Translations under genes and position numbers: made by a program | Shown: positions 1 to 8,182 of the stretch, piece after piece | Numbering within the stretch: position 1 is the stretch's first letter | How the letters are laid out: each line of letters starts with the position of its first letter | Assembly (NCBI GenBank): GCA_026709265.1 | Contig: JAPOTI010000101.1 | Location: 1 to 46,494 of the forward strand | DNA: 46,494 bases | Reading direction: 5' to 3' | Origin: Paracoccaceae bacterium | Lineage (GTDB): Bacteria > Pseudomonadota > Alphaproteobacteria > Rhodobacterales > Rhodobacteraceae | The notes under the pieces: generated by a model | The model's database searches: none | What the model was told of the DNA's origin: nothing | What the model saw: only the letters and a program-made list of their open reading frames with translations

Positions 1-135
1 CTCACTTTCCGGGCCCGGCTCAAATCAGGACGCTTTGACAACGTGTGGGCCCAACTGACCCGCAGACGGCGCCACGCCAGCGCCTGTCCCGCCGCGGCCA
101 ACGACAATCACATGCCCCGCGCCAGGGCCGCCTGA
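1..135 (+). pseudogene. C-terminal end of an ISKra4-family transposase (cut by window edge)
   Basis: Frame 1 is open from the first base and ends at TGA 133-135, giving 44 residues that begin LTFRARLKSGRFDNVWAQL. This matches the C-terminal end of ISKra4-type transposases, in which a 'leucine-rich LKSGRFD..W' segment closes the protein. A second, more decayed copy at 16620-17425 gives the same end (LTFRALLKSGRFDSVWAQL) and also preserves the preceding PIGSGAIEAAH signature, which supports the family assignment. The rest of the gene lies outside the window, so whether this copy is intact cannot be judged. It is listed as a partial gene. Confidence 0.7.
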
Positions 136-203
136 CGATTCGCCAAAATCAACAGATCAGGAATCAATCGTGGCCCAAACCCAGCCATATGGGAATCACT
201 CCC
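1..203 (+). mobile_element. Right end of an ISKra4-family insertion sequence
   Basis: Bases 1-203 align almost base for base with 17236-17425. Similarity stops sharply in both places after the same 'gggaatcactccc' terminal sequence (203 here, 17425 there), and the flanks then differ completely. That sets the right boundary of the element. The terminal sequence read inward begins gggagtgattcccatatgg and should be the terminal inverted repeat; the left end of this copy is outside the window. The base just after the boundary is already inside the retron reverse-transcriptase frame, so the element sits within that gene. Confidence 0.75.
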
Positions 204-204
204 G

Positions 205-1617
205 CGCTTTGTCTTCAATCTTGATCTGGAGGATTTTTTCGGGACGATAAATTTCGGGCGCGTGCGTGGATTCTTTATCCGCGATTCTATGTTTTCGCTG
301 GATCCGAAAGTCGCAACGGTCATCGCACAGATCGCATGTCACGACAACGCGTTGCCACAGGGAAGCCCCTGTTCGCCAGTGATATCGAACCTGATCGGCA
401 ACATCTTGGACCAACGGCTCCTCGCACTCGCCCGCGATGCCCGGTGTACTTACACCCGCTATGCTGATGATCTGTGTTTCTCGACCAATGAAAAAATCTT
501 TCCGACCCAGATTGCCACGAATATCCATGGCGCTGACTGGGAGGTGGGAAAGAAGCTAAAGAAGGAAATTGACAAATCGGGTTTTTCGATTAATCTGAAA
601 AAGACACGGATGTCCTTGCGGTGCTCACGCCAAACTGTCACAGGGCTGGTCGCGAATGCCAAAGTCAACGTCAACCAGGATTATTACCGCGCTGTACGTG
701 CGATGTGTCACTCGGTCTTCCAGACAGGTGTCTATTTCAAACCGGGCGGTGATCCTGCCGATGTCATCGACAATCTGCACCCATTGGAAGGTGCACTTTC
801 CCACATCTATTTCGTAAAGGCCCGCCGTGATCGAAAACTCGCGACAAATAAACTTGCCACGAAAGCGGGCGAGTTCAACCCTCCAGAAGCACCCAAAGAA
901 CTTTACCGGAGGTTCTTATTCTATAAATATTTTGTTGCTCCGAAAGCCCCGCTTATTGTGACCGAAGGAATATCGGATATCACATATCTGCAATGTGCCA
1001 TCCGTGCGTTAGTCAAGAAATTTCCGCTTTTGGCCAGGGAGGAAGGGGGCAAGGTTATTCGGCGCGTGAATTTTCTGAAACCATCTGAAACGTCACGCGA
1101 TATCTTGAACCTGGGTCAGGGCACTGGTGGTTTAACCAAGTTGATTTCTATCTACACAAACAACTTGAAACACTATGCTCACAAACCCTTGGCCAATCCT
1201 GTCATCATTCTGTCCGACAATGACCAAGGGTCCAATAATCTCTTTAAGGAGGCCAAGAAGAAAGCCGGATGTGAAATCCACCCGGCAACCACAGAACCTT
1301 TCTACCATCTTGGTGATAACCTTTATTTGGTCAAGGTACCCGAAGGGGCAAATAACGTTGAGTAGGCGATCGAAGATTTATTTCAACCGACGCTCTTGAA
1401 GACCAAGTTAGACGACAAATCCTTTAATCCAAAGAAAAAGCATGGCGATGAGACACATTACGGCAAGTCAGTTTTCGCAAAATCCGTAGTTCGCGCCAAA
1501 GCAGACTCCGTTGATTTTTCTGGCTTTGAAGAGTTGTTGAAGCGAATGGAAGCTGTTCTGAACCACTATGCAGCGCACTCAACCGTTCCGGCTTTCACCG
1601 TCGCCGTAGCAGTGTAG
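205..1617 (+). pseudogene. Retron reverse transcriptase fused to TOPRIM domain, truncated and amber-interrupted
   Basis: Reverse transcriptase of the retron group with a C-terminal TOPRIM nuclease-like domain, the architecture of retron Ec67 (Eco2). The frame is open from the insertion-sequence boundary. Visible RT motifs in order are FNLDLEDFF (motif 3, first catalytic Asp), [14 protein letters not shown] (motif 4), RYADDLCFS (catalytic YADD) and [12 protein letters not shown] (retron-type VTG motif). The TOPRIM part shows LIVTEGISD (conserved Glu) and VIILSDND (acidic pair). About the first 110 residues of the family are missing at the insertion-sequence junction. A TAG at 1363-1365 interrupts the frame; the same frame continues with AIEDLF and KKKHGDETHYGKSVFAK to a TAG at 1615-1617. 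Visible coding plus the missing N-terminus gives roughly the 580-590 residues known for Ec67 RT. The msr-msd RNA would lie upstream, outside the window. Probably nonfunctional. Confidence 0.85.
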
Positions 1618-1821
1618 CTGATCAAAACAACCCGCACTGATCGCCCACACCAGCAGAGTCACGGCCTACAGGCCGCGCTCCACGTCTAGCTCCGTCTGCC
1701 CGCATCTGACAATCCAGGGGGTCTCCGCAAGCCGCAAGGCGCCTTGCAATCCCGACAGCCCGCCATCTGCGGGCGAGGGGCAGGGTAGACTCGCCCCGGC
1801 GGCGCGCCCCAGCGGGAGATA

Positions 1822-2112
1822 TCAGCCCGGCAGGCCGATCAGGAGGATGCCCAGCATGGTGGTGGCGAGGGCAATCAGGCCTGCAATCGCCAGAAGTTGC
1901 TGTTTCTCCCGCTTGACGGCATCGGTTTCCCGCTTGGCGGCGGCGGTTTCCCACTTGGCCATATCCTCGCGCAGGAGCGCCAGACCGGTATCCAAACGTG
2001 ATTCAATTCGTGATTCCATTGCTCCGTTCTCTGCTCTGACGGCTGTGATCTCACCTTTCAGCCGTGCGATCTGTCGGGCCAGATCGTGGATGTCGGGTGT
2101 CTCACTCATCAC
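1822..2112 (-). CDS. Small coiled-coil protein with a C-terminal membrane segment
   Basis: A 96-residue protein of unknown function. Residues about 10-70 are rich in Glu, Arg, Lys and Ala in heptad-like spacing and contain an ESRIESRLDTGL stretch, so a coiled coil is likely. Residues about 74-94 (LLAIAGLIALATTMLGILLIG) are one hydrophobic segment, so the protein is probably tail-anchored with the coiled coil in the cytoplasm. GTG 2112 is followed directly by ATG 2109, and the ATG is the more likely start. It resembles small proteins often found near phage or toxin-antitoxin loci, but I recognise no named family. It lies between the retron remnant and a gene-poor stretch. Confidence 0.55.
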   Translation of the reverse strand: MMSETPDIHDLARQIARLKGEITAVRAENGAMESRIESRLDTGLALLREDMAKWETAAAKRETDAVKREKQQLLAIAGLIALATTMLGILLIGLPG

Positions 2113-3090
2113 CGCAAACTAAGCCTTTGCGCCGCCCCGGTCAACCGGATGAAAATGCCCGCCGAAAATGACAGTTCCCTGGCTCGTCTGCGGGTTGATA
2201 GGGCCCAGCGCGACACGGACAATCAGCGCGGACAGATCGGCCTGTGGGTGTCCGGCATGGCGAGACGTATCGGTGGCAGACGTGTTCCATTAGTGATTCG
2301 AACAATTATTGCAATACGATACCGGACAGAATCAGCGGCCCGGTTTGTTCACGCAAAGCAAAGTACACCTGCACTCCACCAAGGCCCAGTGGCGTACAAA
2401 CACGCAACAACGCGCAGCACTACCGGGTCAAAAACAGCGCCGCGATCTTCAATGTCCAGTACGATGCTGGCGACTATTGCATGTGAACGCTGACATATGC
2501 GGGGCGGCCCGAAGACCGCCCCCTTTTCGTCATGTCCTCGTCAGATTTTGATCAGCTTGGACGCTCGGCAAGCTCGGTGTCGAGAATGATGGCGGGAATC
2601 CGGACAATGAACCGTGTTCGCCGCTGCGGTTAGCCCCAGGGCGGCCAACGCCCGCCACAAACCCCCGAACCCGAAAAAACGCACGGAGGCGCTGAATGCG
2701 CTCTGCGGGCCGGAATCGGGCGGGAGCCGCCCCGCCTCCGGCAAGCCGTGTCCCAGAATCAGACGGACCTTAACGGACAGTTTTTTGGGGGTCAGGGGGC
2801 GGTGACAGAAATGTACCATGATATCATGAAATAAGCTAAGCCCGGTATGTGTTTGATCAGTATAGTCATCATGAGATGACTTCGTCGAGAACCAGGCAGG
2901 TCAATCCAGTTTGCCGGTCACGAAGCGTATCCGTCACGGCTGTCGAAACCGACAAAATCGGATAACCGGGGCGGATGACAGGTTCTGGCGGCGTTCAGTG
3001 AGGCTTTGTATCCACGCGCGAGACGTCTCCTAATCCACCGATGATCTTGTGCCTCCGGCGAGGTTTGCATCCGCGTGCGCGACGTTTCGC
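2113..3090. other. Gene-poor stretch of about 1 kb
   Basis: No convincing gene. Several short open frames exist on both strands, but none has recognisable family motifs or a good ribosome-binding site. One plus-strand frame ends at 2486 with NVQYDAGDYCM shortly before a strong terminator-like hairpin, so it may be the tail of a decayed gene. The stretch 2600-2760 is GC-rich and of different composition from the AT-richer bases after 2810. An imperfect 37-base direct repeat lies at its right end (listed separately). It reads as decayed accessory DNA between the retron remnant and the core gene meaB. Confidence 0.5.
2501..2527 (+). terminator. Probable rho-independent terminator
   Basis: GGGGCGG and CCGCCCC form a 7-bp GC-only stem around an 8-base loop, followed by C and TTTT. 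On the plus strand this is a good intrinsic terminator. It lies 15 bases after the end of a small open frame (stop at about 2486), which suggests that a gene, now unrecognisable, once ended here. Confidence 0.6.
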
Positions 3091-3096
3091 TTAATC
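3000..3096. repeat. Imperfect direct repeat, two 37-base units 60 bases apart
   Basis: Unit one at 3000-3036 and unit two at 3060-3096 share the pattern GAGG-TTTG-ATCC-CG-GCG-GACGT-TC--TAATC, with scattered mismatches. The second unit overlaps the stop codon of meaB (3091-3093). No reading frame is kept across them. They could be a small dispersed repeat or the product of a local duplication. Confidence 0.55.
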
Positions 3097-4110
3097 ATTG
3101 TTCCCTGTTGCGGTTATCTGGTTGAGTTTTGCAAGGGTTGCGCGCAGATGCGCGCGGGCATCAGGTGAAAACACGGTTCCTGTTTTCCTGATCACCGCCT
3201 CCAATTGGACGGTGCTGCCGGTAAGGCCAGAACAGGATTCAAGGTTCGAGAGAAGTTGTCGGCGCAAGAGTGATCGAACCCAGCGCTGTTCCTGATCAAT
3301 CCTCATCTGTCTCCAATTCCCGGATTCCTGTCGCCAGCATGCAAGATCTTCAATCACCTGCCACAGGGTCATCAGTGAGCCGACGTCGGTGGAAGAAACA
3401 TTCATCGCACAGGGAATCCCATCAGGATCAATCTTGCGCGGTCCAAAAAGTCGGAGGGCGCCATGATACGCCGCACAGGTGCGTTCAGCTGCCTGGCGCA
3501 AATCACCATCAGATTTAGTGATGGCAATCAAATCAGCAATTTCCATGATTCCGCGCTTGACCGCCTGCAACTCGTCACCGCTGCCCGGACTGACCAACAG
3601 TACGAAGATATCGGTGAGTTCAGCAACTTCAACCTCCGATTGCCCCACCCCGGTTGTTTCGACAAAGATCATGTCGAATCCAGCCTGTTCGCAGAGAAAC
3701 GTGACTTCACGAGTCGACTCGGCGACGCCGCCAAGTGCACCCGCCGCGGGCGATGGGCGAATAAAGGCCAGATCGCTCTGGATCAGCGAGTCCATACGGG
3801 TCTTGTCTCCAAGGATTGATCCTCCGGTCCGCGGCGATGATGGATCAATGGCAAGGACAGCGACACGTTTTCCTTGCTTGGTGAGTTCCGAGCCCAGCCG
3901 GTTGAGCAAGCTCGACTTGCCGACTCCAGGGGGGCCGGTGAGGCCAATACGTAAGGATTCGCGGATGCCGCTCTGCGCGAGGGCGTCGATAATTCTCTCG
4001 CCTTGCGCCCGTTTTGCCGGGTGGGAGCTTTCAGCGAGGGTAATCGCACGAGACAGAGCACGCCTGTTGCCACTCCTGACCTTCCGGGCAGTTTCAAAGC
4101 AATCGTGCAT
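3091..4110 (-). CDS. meaB: MeaB/ArgK-type GTPase, methylmalonyl-CoA mutase chaperone
   Basis: Cytoplasmic G protein of the G3E/SIMIBI class that loads adenosylcobalamin onto methylmalonyl-CoA mutase and protects it from inactivation. Motifs seen: Walker A GPPGVGKSS, the AIDPSSPRTGGSILGDKTRM switch region, FVETTGVGQSEVEV (Walker B and switch II) and ITKSD (base recognition). The C-terminal dimerisation arm is present. The 339 residues fit the family. The frame extends to 4170, but ATG 4110 is preferred: an AGGA sits 8 bases upstream and the homologous start is near this residue. The client mutase is at 17920-20082 on the other strand, 14 kb away, so the two are not one operon here. It is divergent from the DUF3108 gene. 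Confidence 0.93.
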   Translation of the reverse strand: MHDCFETARKVRSGNRRALSRAITLAESSHPAKRAQGERIIDALAQSGIRESLRIGLTGPPGVGKSSLLNRLGSELTKQGKRVAVLAIDPSSPRTGGSILGDKTRMDSLIQSDLAFIRPSPAAGALGGVAESTREVTFLCEQAGFDMIFVETTGVGQSEVEVAELTDIFVLLVSPGSGDELQAVKRGIMEIADLIAITKSDGDLRQAAERTCAAYHGALRLFGPRKIDPDGIPCAMNVSSTDVGSLMTLWQVIEDLACWRQESGNWRQMRIDQEQRWVRSLLRRQLLSNLESCSGLTGSTVQLEAVIRKTGTVFSPDARAHLRATLAKLNQITATGNND

Positions 4111-4206
4111 CACCTGATTCCTAGTTGGCTGAATTATTGTGTTGTCATCTGACCTGTAATTATACATCACGCTTATCGAATCAACATTCAGTTTTTCGGA
4201 GCCCGC

Positions 4207-4983
4207 ATGAAGTGTACTCTTCGATTGACTATGGTCGCTGCGTCGATTGCGACTTTGTCATGTTTTGGCACTGGAATGACACCAACCGCCGCCGCGGATA
4301 TTCAGGAGTACAGTTCCAACTACAAGGTCAGTGTGCGTGGGTTCCCGGTTGGCGAATTTGTTATTGCCGGGCGAACCGACGGGAATTCATATGCAGCATC
4401 AGCTGTTGTTGTCGCCACCGGAGTCCTTTCCTGGTTCACAGACATAAAAGTCCGTGGCAAGGCGCGGGGTTGGGTCGGTAGCGACCAACTCTTGCCGTAT
4501 CGCTATCAGGGCGAACTTTATCGGGGCGGCAAGACCACAACCTACGCGGTCAATTTTGCTGATGGACGGGTTGAGTCAGCTGTCACCGATCCACCGGACG
4601 AAACGGCGGTTGACCTGTCCTCGGATGAACTGTCGAATGCCATAGACCCTCTCACGATACTCTTTCGGACATTCATGCCGGCCGAGAGAAGCAAGATCTG
4701 TGTGGGAAGTTATGATATTTTTGATGGCAAGCGTTTCTACTCATTTGTCTTCGAGCCAGGCCCTGAGACCGAACTCCAGCTGTCTTGCACCGGGCGGTAT
4801 TTTCTTCATCAGGGCTTTGAGGATAATGAGTTTGCAGACGAAAACCCTGTCGTCAACATGGTTTATCAGCGAGAAACCGATGGGAATCTATACACATTGA
4901 AGACGGCTGCGGCAAAAGCCAGGGTCGGTGTGGTCAGTATAGAAAGACTGACGGGTACAGATCAAAGGGGCGAAGAGGGATGA
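4207..4983 (+). CDS. DUF3108 exported protein
   Basis: A 258-residue protein with a clear Sec signal peptide: basic MKCTLR, a hydrophobic stretch, and a probable cleavage after TAAA near residue 30. The mature part has the DUF3108 pattern, with YKVSVRGFPVGEF near its start, a WFTDIKVRGKARG segment and repeated aromatic/glycine beta-strand motifs such as LLPYRYQGELYRGGK. It is probably a periplasmic beta-rich protein; the biochemical role of the family is not established. A GGAG-like ribosome site lies just upstream of ATG 4207. It is transcribed away from meaB, with about 96 bases between the two starts to hold both promoters. Confidence 0.85.
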   Translation: MKCTLRLTMVAASIATLSCFGTGMTPTAAADIQEYSSNYKVSVRGFPVGEFVIAGRTDGNSYAASAVVVATGVLSWFTDIKVRGKARGWVGSDQLLPYRYQGELYRGGKTTTYAVNFADGRVESAVTDPPDETAVDLSSDELSNAIDPLTILFRTFMPAERSKICVGSYDIFDGKRFYSFVFEPGPETELQLSCTGRYFLHQGFEDNEFADENPVVNMVYQRETDGNLYTLKTAAAKARVGVVSIERLTGTDQRGEEG

Positions 4984-5088
4984 ATGCGCTTTTCTGAAAT
5001 CGTGTGCGATGCGTCTCAAATCTTCGCGATCAATGGGCTGTCACACTGACTGTGACGGACACGAATAACCAGGCTCTGGCTCATGGAT

Positions 5089-5409
5089 CTACGCGGCGCG
5101 CGATCGCTGGCTGCGTCGCTCACTCTCCTCGCGTGACAAGGCGACGGATGTCCTGACGCCGCGGTTCACGAATTCCATCAGACCGTTCACCACACGTTCG
5201 TTGGGGTCGACACCCGCACAAGTCAGAACTTCCCTCCCGTCACGTGATCGCGCCCAGCGTTGTATAACTTCGGGACCATTGCCATATTTTCGATGATCGA
5301 CAATGGCATCATCCAACGCCGCCAGCACAACCGCAGCAAAAAGTTTCCGTGCGCGCGAACCCTGCTCATGATTGAATGCTGTATCGTCGTAATCTGCCAT
5401 CTTCTCCAT
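5089..5409 (-). CDS. DUF6280 family protein
   Basis: A 106-residue cytoplasmic protein of an uncharacterised family conserved in Alphaproteobacteria. Recognisable blocks are NHEQGSRARKLFAAVVLAAL, KYGNGPEVIQRWARSRDG, and GVDPNERVVNGLMEF followed by RGVRTSVALSREESE. The protein is mostly helical and its C-terminus is basic. Two starts are possible. ATG 5409 gives MEKMADYDD. ATG 5400 gives MADYDD and has a GGAG a few bases before it, so 5400 may be the true start. It is convergent with the DUF3108 gene and divergent from efp. Confidence 0.85.
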   Translation of the reverse strand: MEKMADYDDTAFNHEQGSRARKLFAAVVLAALDDAIVDHRKYGNGPEVIQRWARSRDGREVLTCAGVDPNERVVNGLMEFVNRGVRTSVALSREESERRSQRSRAA

Positions 5410-5590
5410 CTCAAATTAAGACCAAACGGCTCCACACGTCCTTCAACGTATTCAGCGCCAGCCATTGTCTTGGTCACCCGGAAGCCCGCCCTCAGGGAAA
5501 AATTATCTGTTTCCGTGCGGTCAATAAGCTTGGAATTCCTACCTTATTTTGATTGAAGAGGTCAAGGAAAATCTGCAACTGTGTAACGAT

Positions 5591-6154
5591 ATGGTCAAGA
5601 TAAACGGTAACGAACTGAGAAACGGATTTGTCGTTGAACATAATGACGGATTGTGGACCGTCGTGAAGGTCGAACATGTCAAACCGGGCAAGGGCGGAGC
5701 CTTTGCCCAGGTTGAACTTCGCAATCTGCGCAACGGTTCTAAGTTGAATGAGCGTTTTCGCTCGGTCGACCGCGTCGAGCGTGTTCGGCTCGAACAGAAA
5801 GAACAGCAGTATCTCTATACCGATGGCGATTTTCTCGTTTTCATGGACAATAGGGACTTCGATCAGGTGTATCTCAAGGCTGATCTGTTGCAGGACCGAA
5901 TGCCGTTCCTCAAGGAAGGAATGACTGTCACTGTCGAATTTTATGGGGACGAGGCCCTCAGCCTGACCCTTCCACAGAAAGTGGCTTGCCGTGTCGAAGA
6001 AACCGAACCGGTGGTTGCCGGTCAGACCGCTGCCAACAGTTTTAAGCCGGCCTTATTGGATAATGGTGTCCGTATCCATGTACCGCCTTTCATCAATGTT
6101 GGTGACGAGGTGATGGTCCATACGGAAACCGGAGAATATTCTGAGCGGGTATAG
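5591..6154 (+). CDS. efp: Translation elongation factor P
   Basis: EF-P binds the ribosome between the P and E sites and relieves stalling at consecutive prolines. The 187 residues cover all three beta-barrel domains (KOW-like N-terminal, OB and C-terminal). The HVKPGKGGAFAQV loop carries Lys34, the position modified in E. coli. The signature near the C-terminus is present as HVPPFINVGDEVMVHTETGEY. The frame runs upstream to 5549, but ATG 5591 (MVKINGNELRNG) matches the family start. No lysyl modification enzyme (EpmA/EpmB) is seen in the window. The gene is followed by the IMPase-like gene, a neighbour pair seen in other Alphaproteobacteria. It ends in TAG, so amber is an ordinary stop in this genome. 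Confidence 0.95.
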   Translation: MVKINGNELRNGFVVEHNDGLWTVVKVEHVKPGKGGAFAQVELRNLRNGSKLNERFRSVDRVERVRLEQKEQQYLYTDGDFLVFMDNRDFDQVYLKADLLQDRMPFLKEGMTVTVEFYGDEALSLTLPQKVACRVEETEPVVAGQTAANSFKPALLDNGVRIHVPPFINVGDEVMVHTETGEYSERV

Positions 6155-6389
6155 CAGCGCGATTTCGCGTGCACAGTCTGGAGCACCGGGCGGGTCGAGT
6201 GACCATTTTTCCGCATGGCATCATCCCATGGGGCCGGTGCGAATTGATGTCCACCCGGAATGACAGGTCCTGATTGTCGATGGAAGCCCACGCGTGAAGT
6301 GACTCAACTCCGCAGCAACCAATGGCGGAGATTGAATGAAGTCGATGTCTATGCCCGTCTGGTTGCCGGGATGCTCCGTGAGGTTTTTG

Positions 6390-7178
6390 ATGACGGCACA
6401 TGATCCGAATCTCAATCTGGCTGTCAGGGCGTTGCGCAAAGCGAGTCGATTGCTTGTTCGGGACTTTCTGGAAGTTCGCCTGTTGCTCCCGTCAGTCAAG
6501 GGAAGTGAGCAATTCGCCAATCAGGCTTTGCAGCGCGCTGAGTCGACCCTGCACGAAGAACTGCTTGCAGCGCGACCGCACTACAGTTTCCACAGTCCAA
6601 CACTCGGCGCGATTGAGGGTTCAGACCCGACGCGCGACTGGATCGTCAATGCTGTCGATGGATTCGTGAATTATTCACAAGGAATACCGCATTGGGTGAT
6701 GACGGCCTCCCTGCTTCATAAGGACAAACCGGTATTGGCGGCCATATTCAATCCTTTGGAAAATGAAATGTTCACTGCCGAGACGGGAATTGGAAGCAGG
6801 TTGAATAACGGACGCATTCGTGTGTCGAGGAAATCGCAGGCCGCCAAATTTGTTGTGGGGTGTGAAGAGATATCACGCCAACAATTTGAGATGGATTGTG
6901 ATCATGACGCATCGTTACGCCGGGTCATGTCCAGTGGCATCCAATGCCGATCCTTCGGCTCGATATCGCAGGACCTGGTCCATGTCAGTTGTGGTCGGCT
7001 CGATGGATATTGGTCGCATACCACCAACCCTGCCTCGCTCCCTGCCGCTACCTTGCTTCTTGCGGAGGCCGGAGGATTGATTGAAAATCTCAATCGCAAG
7101 GAAAATTCCGGATTGGTGGCCGCTGGCAGCGATGGATTTCGGTCTTTCGCCGCGTTGGTACGCGGCGATGCAGACTGA
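6390..7178 (+). CDS. Inositol-monophosphatase-fold protein with degenerate active site
   Basis: A 262-residue protein of the IMPase/SuhB superfamily, recognisable from end to end: LNLAVRALRKASRLLVRDF at the start, FNPLENEMFTAETGIGSRLN in the middle, and GRLDGYWSHTTNP then LLLAEAGGLIENL near the end. The catalytic motifs are changed. The usual GEE metal site is replaced by HSPT, DPxDGT by NAVDGF (only one Asp left), the conserved Asp of the N-terminal helix region by Asn/Gln, and the WDxAA motif by NPASLPAA. Metal-dependent phosphatase activity is therefore unlikely, yet the fold and frame are intact. The start at ATG 6390 has GAGG upstream and gives the family N-terminus. It follows efp, so a regulatory or ribosome-linked role, as proposed for SuhB proteins, is possible but unproven. 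Confidence 0.85.
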   Translation: MTAHDPNLNLAVRALRKASRLLVRDFLEVRLLLPSVKGSEQFANQALQRAESTLHEELLAARPHYSFHSPTLGAIEGSDPTRDWIVNAVDGFVNYSQGIPHWVMTASLLHKDKPVLAAIFNPLENEMFTAETGIGSRLNNGRIRVSRKSQAAKFVVGCEEISRQQFEMDCDHDASLRRVMSSGIQCRSFGSISQDLVHVSCGRLDGYWSHTTNPASLPAATLLLAEAGGLIENLNRKENSGLVAAGSDGFRSFAALVRGDAD

Positions 7179-7184
7179 GTTGAT

Positions 7185-7940
7185 TCAGGTGAGAATGATT
7201 CTGGCGTCGGCGGCTTTCATGGGTCGATCCGAAATGCGGTTCCGCCGCAACAATGCAAGTGCCTGACCGCCGGCCTGACTGAACAAGTTTCCAACATTCC
7301 TGCCCTGTGCGGTAATGGTTGTCCCCACCGGTGCCGAACCTTCGATCAGGACTGTCCGCAGTTCTTTCCGCAGAGTGGTCTTATGTTTCATTCTTGCCGT
7401 AACCTCTTGACCCACATAACAGCCTTTGCGAAAATCCACGCCATGCAATCTTTCGAAGCCGACTTCCAGAATAAAGCTCTCACCCGAGATCAACTCAATC
7501 CCGGATTCAGGGACACAGTGTTTGATCCGCAATGCTTCCCAGTCGACCTTCTGCGGCATCGGCGGTCCGGACTTGCCATAGTGTCGCCAGCCCAGTTCAG
7601 GGCAACGCGGGTCGGGCAAGGAATTGGGCGGTTGTGTACCGATTCCGCGCGTGACTGACATATCAGTTATCGCCAGTTCGACTTGAGCGCGGAGCCGGTA
7701 CAGCTGCAGCCTTTGTATCAGACTGTCGGCAAATTCCGCGCCAATATCGATCAGGATATCATTCGCATCAGCTTTCAGAAAAAAATCGAACAGGTATTTT
7801 CCCTGTGGCGTCAACAGCGCAGCGTAGAGTAATCCCTCAGAGATCCTGTTGATATCGTTGGTCACAAGATTTTGCAGAAAGTCACAGGAATCAGTTCCCG
7901 AGACCCGTATGACTCGACGTGCCTGGTCAGGTGCATTCAT
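7185..7940 (-). CDS. ygfZ: YgfZ/GcvT-like folate-binding protein
   Basis: Folate-binding protein of the GcvT fold, thought to help repair or assembly of iron-sulfur clusters in enzymes such as MiaB. The signature KGCYVGQEVTARMKHKT is intact, including the conserved Cys. The N-terminal RVIRVSGTDSCDFLQNLVTNDI block and a central LYRLRAQVEL block are also present. The 251-residue length from ATG 7940 fits alphaproteobacterial members. The frame continues upstream to 8006, but those residues are not conserved. The gene is convergent with the IMPase-like gene, with 6 bases between their stop codons, and divergent from yebC. Confidence 0.9.
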   Translation of the reverse strand: MNAPDQARRVIRVSGTDSCDFLQNLVTNDINRISEGLLYAALLTPQGKYLFDFFLKADANDILIDIGAEFADSLIQRLQLYRLRAQVELAITDMSVTRGIGTQPPNSLPDPRCPELGWRHYGKSGPPMPQKVDWEALRIKHCVPESGIELISGESFILEVGFERLHGVDFRKGCYVGQEVTARMKHKTTLRKELRTVLIEGSAPVGTTITAQGRNVGNLFSQAGGQALALLRRNRISDRPMKAADARIILT

Positions 7941-8182
7941 ATTTACAGTTTCGCATTTCTTCCTGTCGGATTGGGCGACTATAATGAAACATGCCGCAAT
8001 TTGCATCTCCGGGACAGCAGTCTTTTGATCCCGTAGAAGGAGCAGGGCAATTTGCTCGGTACCAATCGGATATGGGTTGAATATTGCGGCGAAGTTGAAC
8101 AGATTGGGTCGATTGCGGGGATGGGCGCATGTGAATCGAAACCCGTTGACCTGAATCAGTCAAGGTATGCACAGGAGTGATC

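Noticed and set aside
1363-1365. Amber codon read as an amino acid (recoding) in the retron gene
   Set aside because: EF-P ends in TAG in the same window, and the gene is already truncated by an insertion, so a nonsense mutation is the simpler reading.
2086-2493. 135-residue plus-strand frame
   Set aside because: It overlaps the start of the coiled-coil gene on the other strand, has no motifs, and its composition is not protein-like.
3479-4117. Long plus-strand open frame opposite meaB
   Set aside because: It is antisense to meaB, whose GTPase motifs are complete; the plus frame has no motifs.
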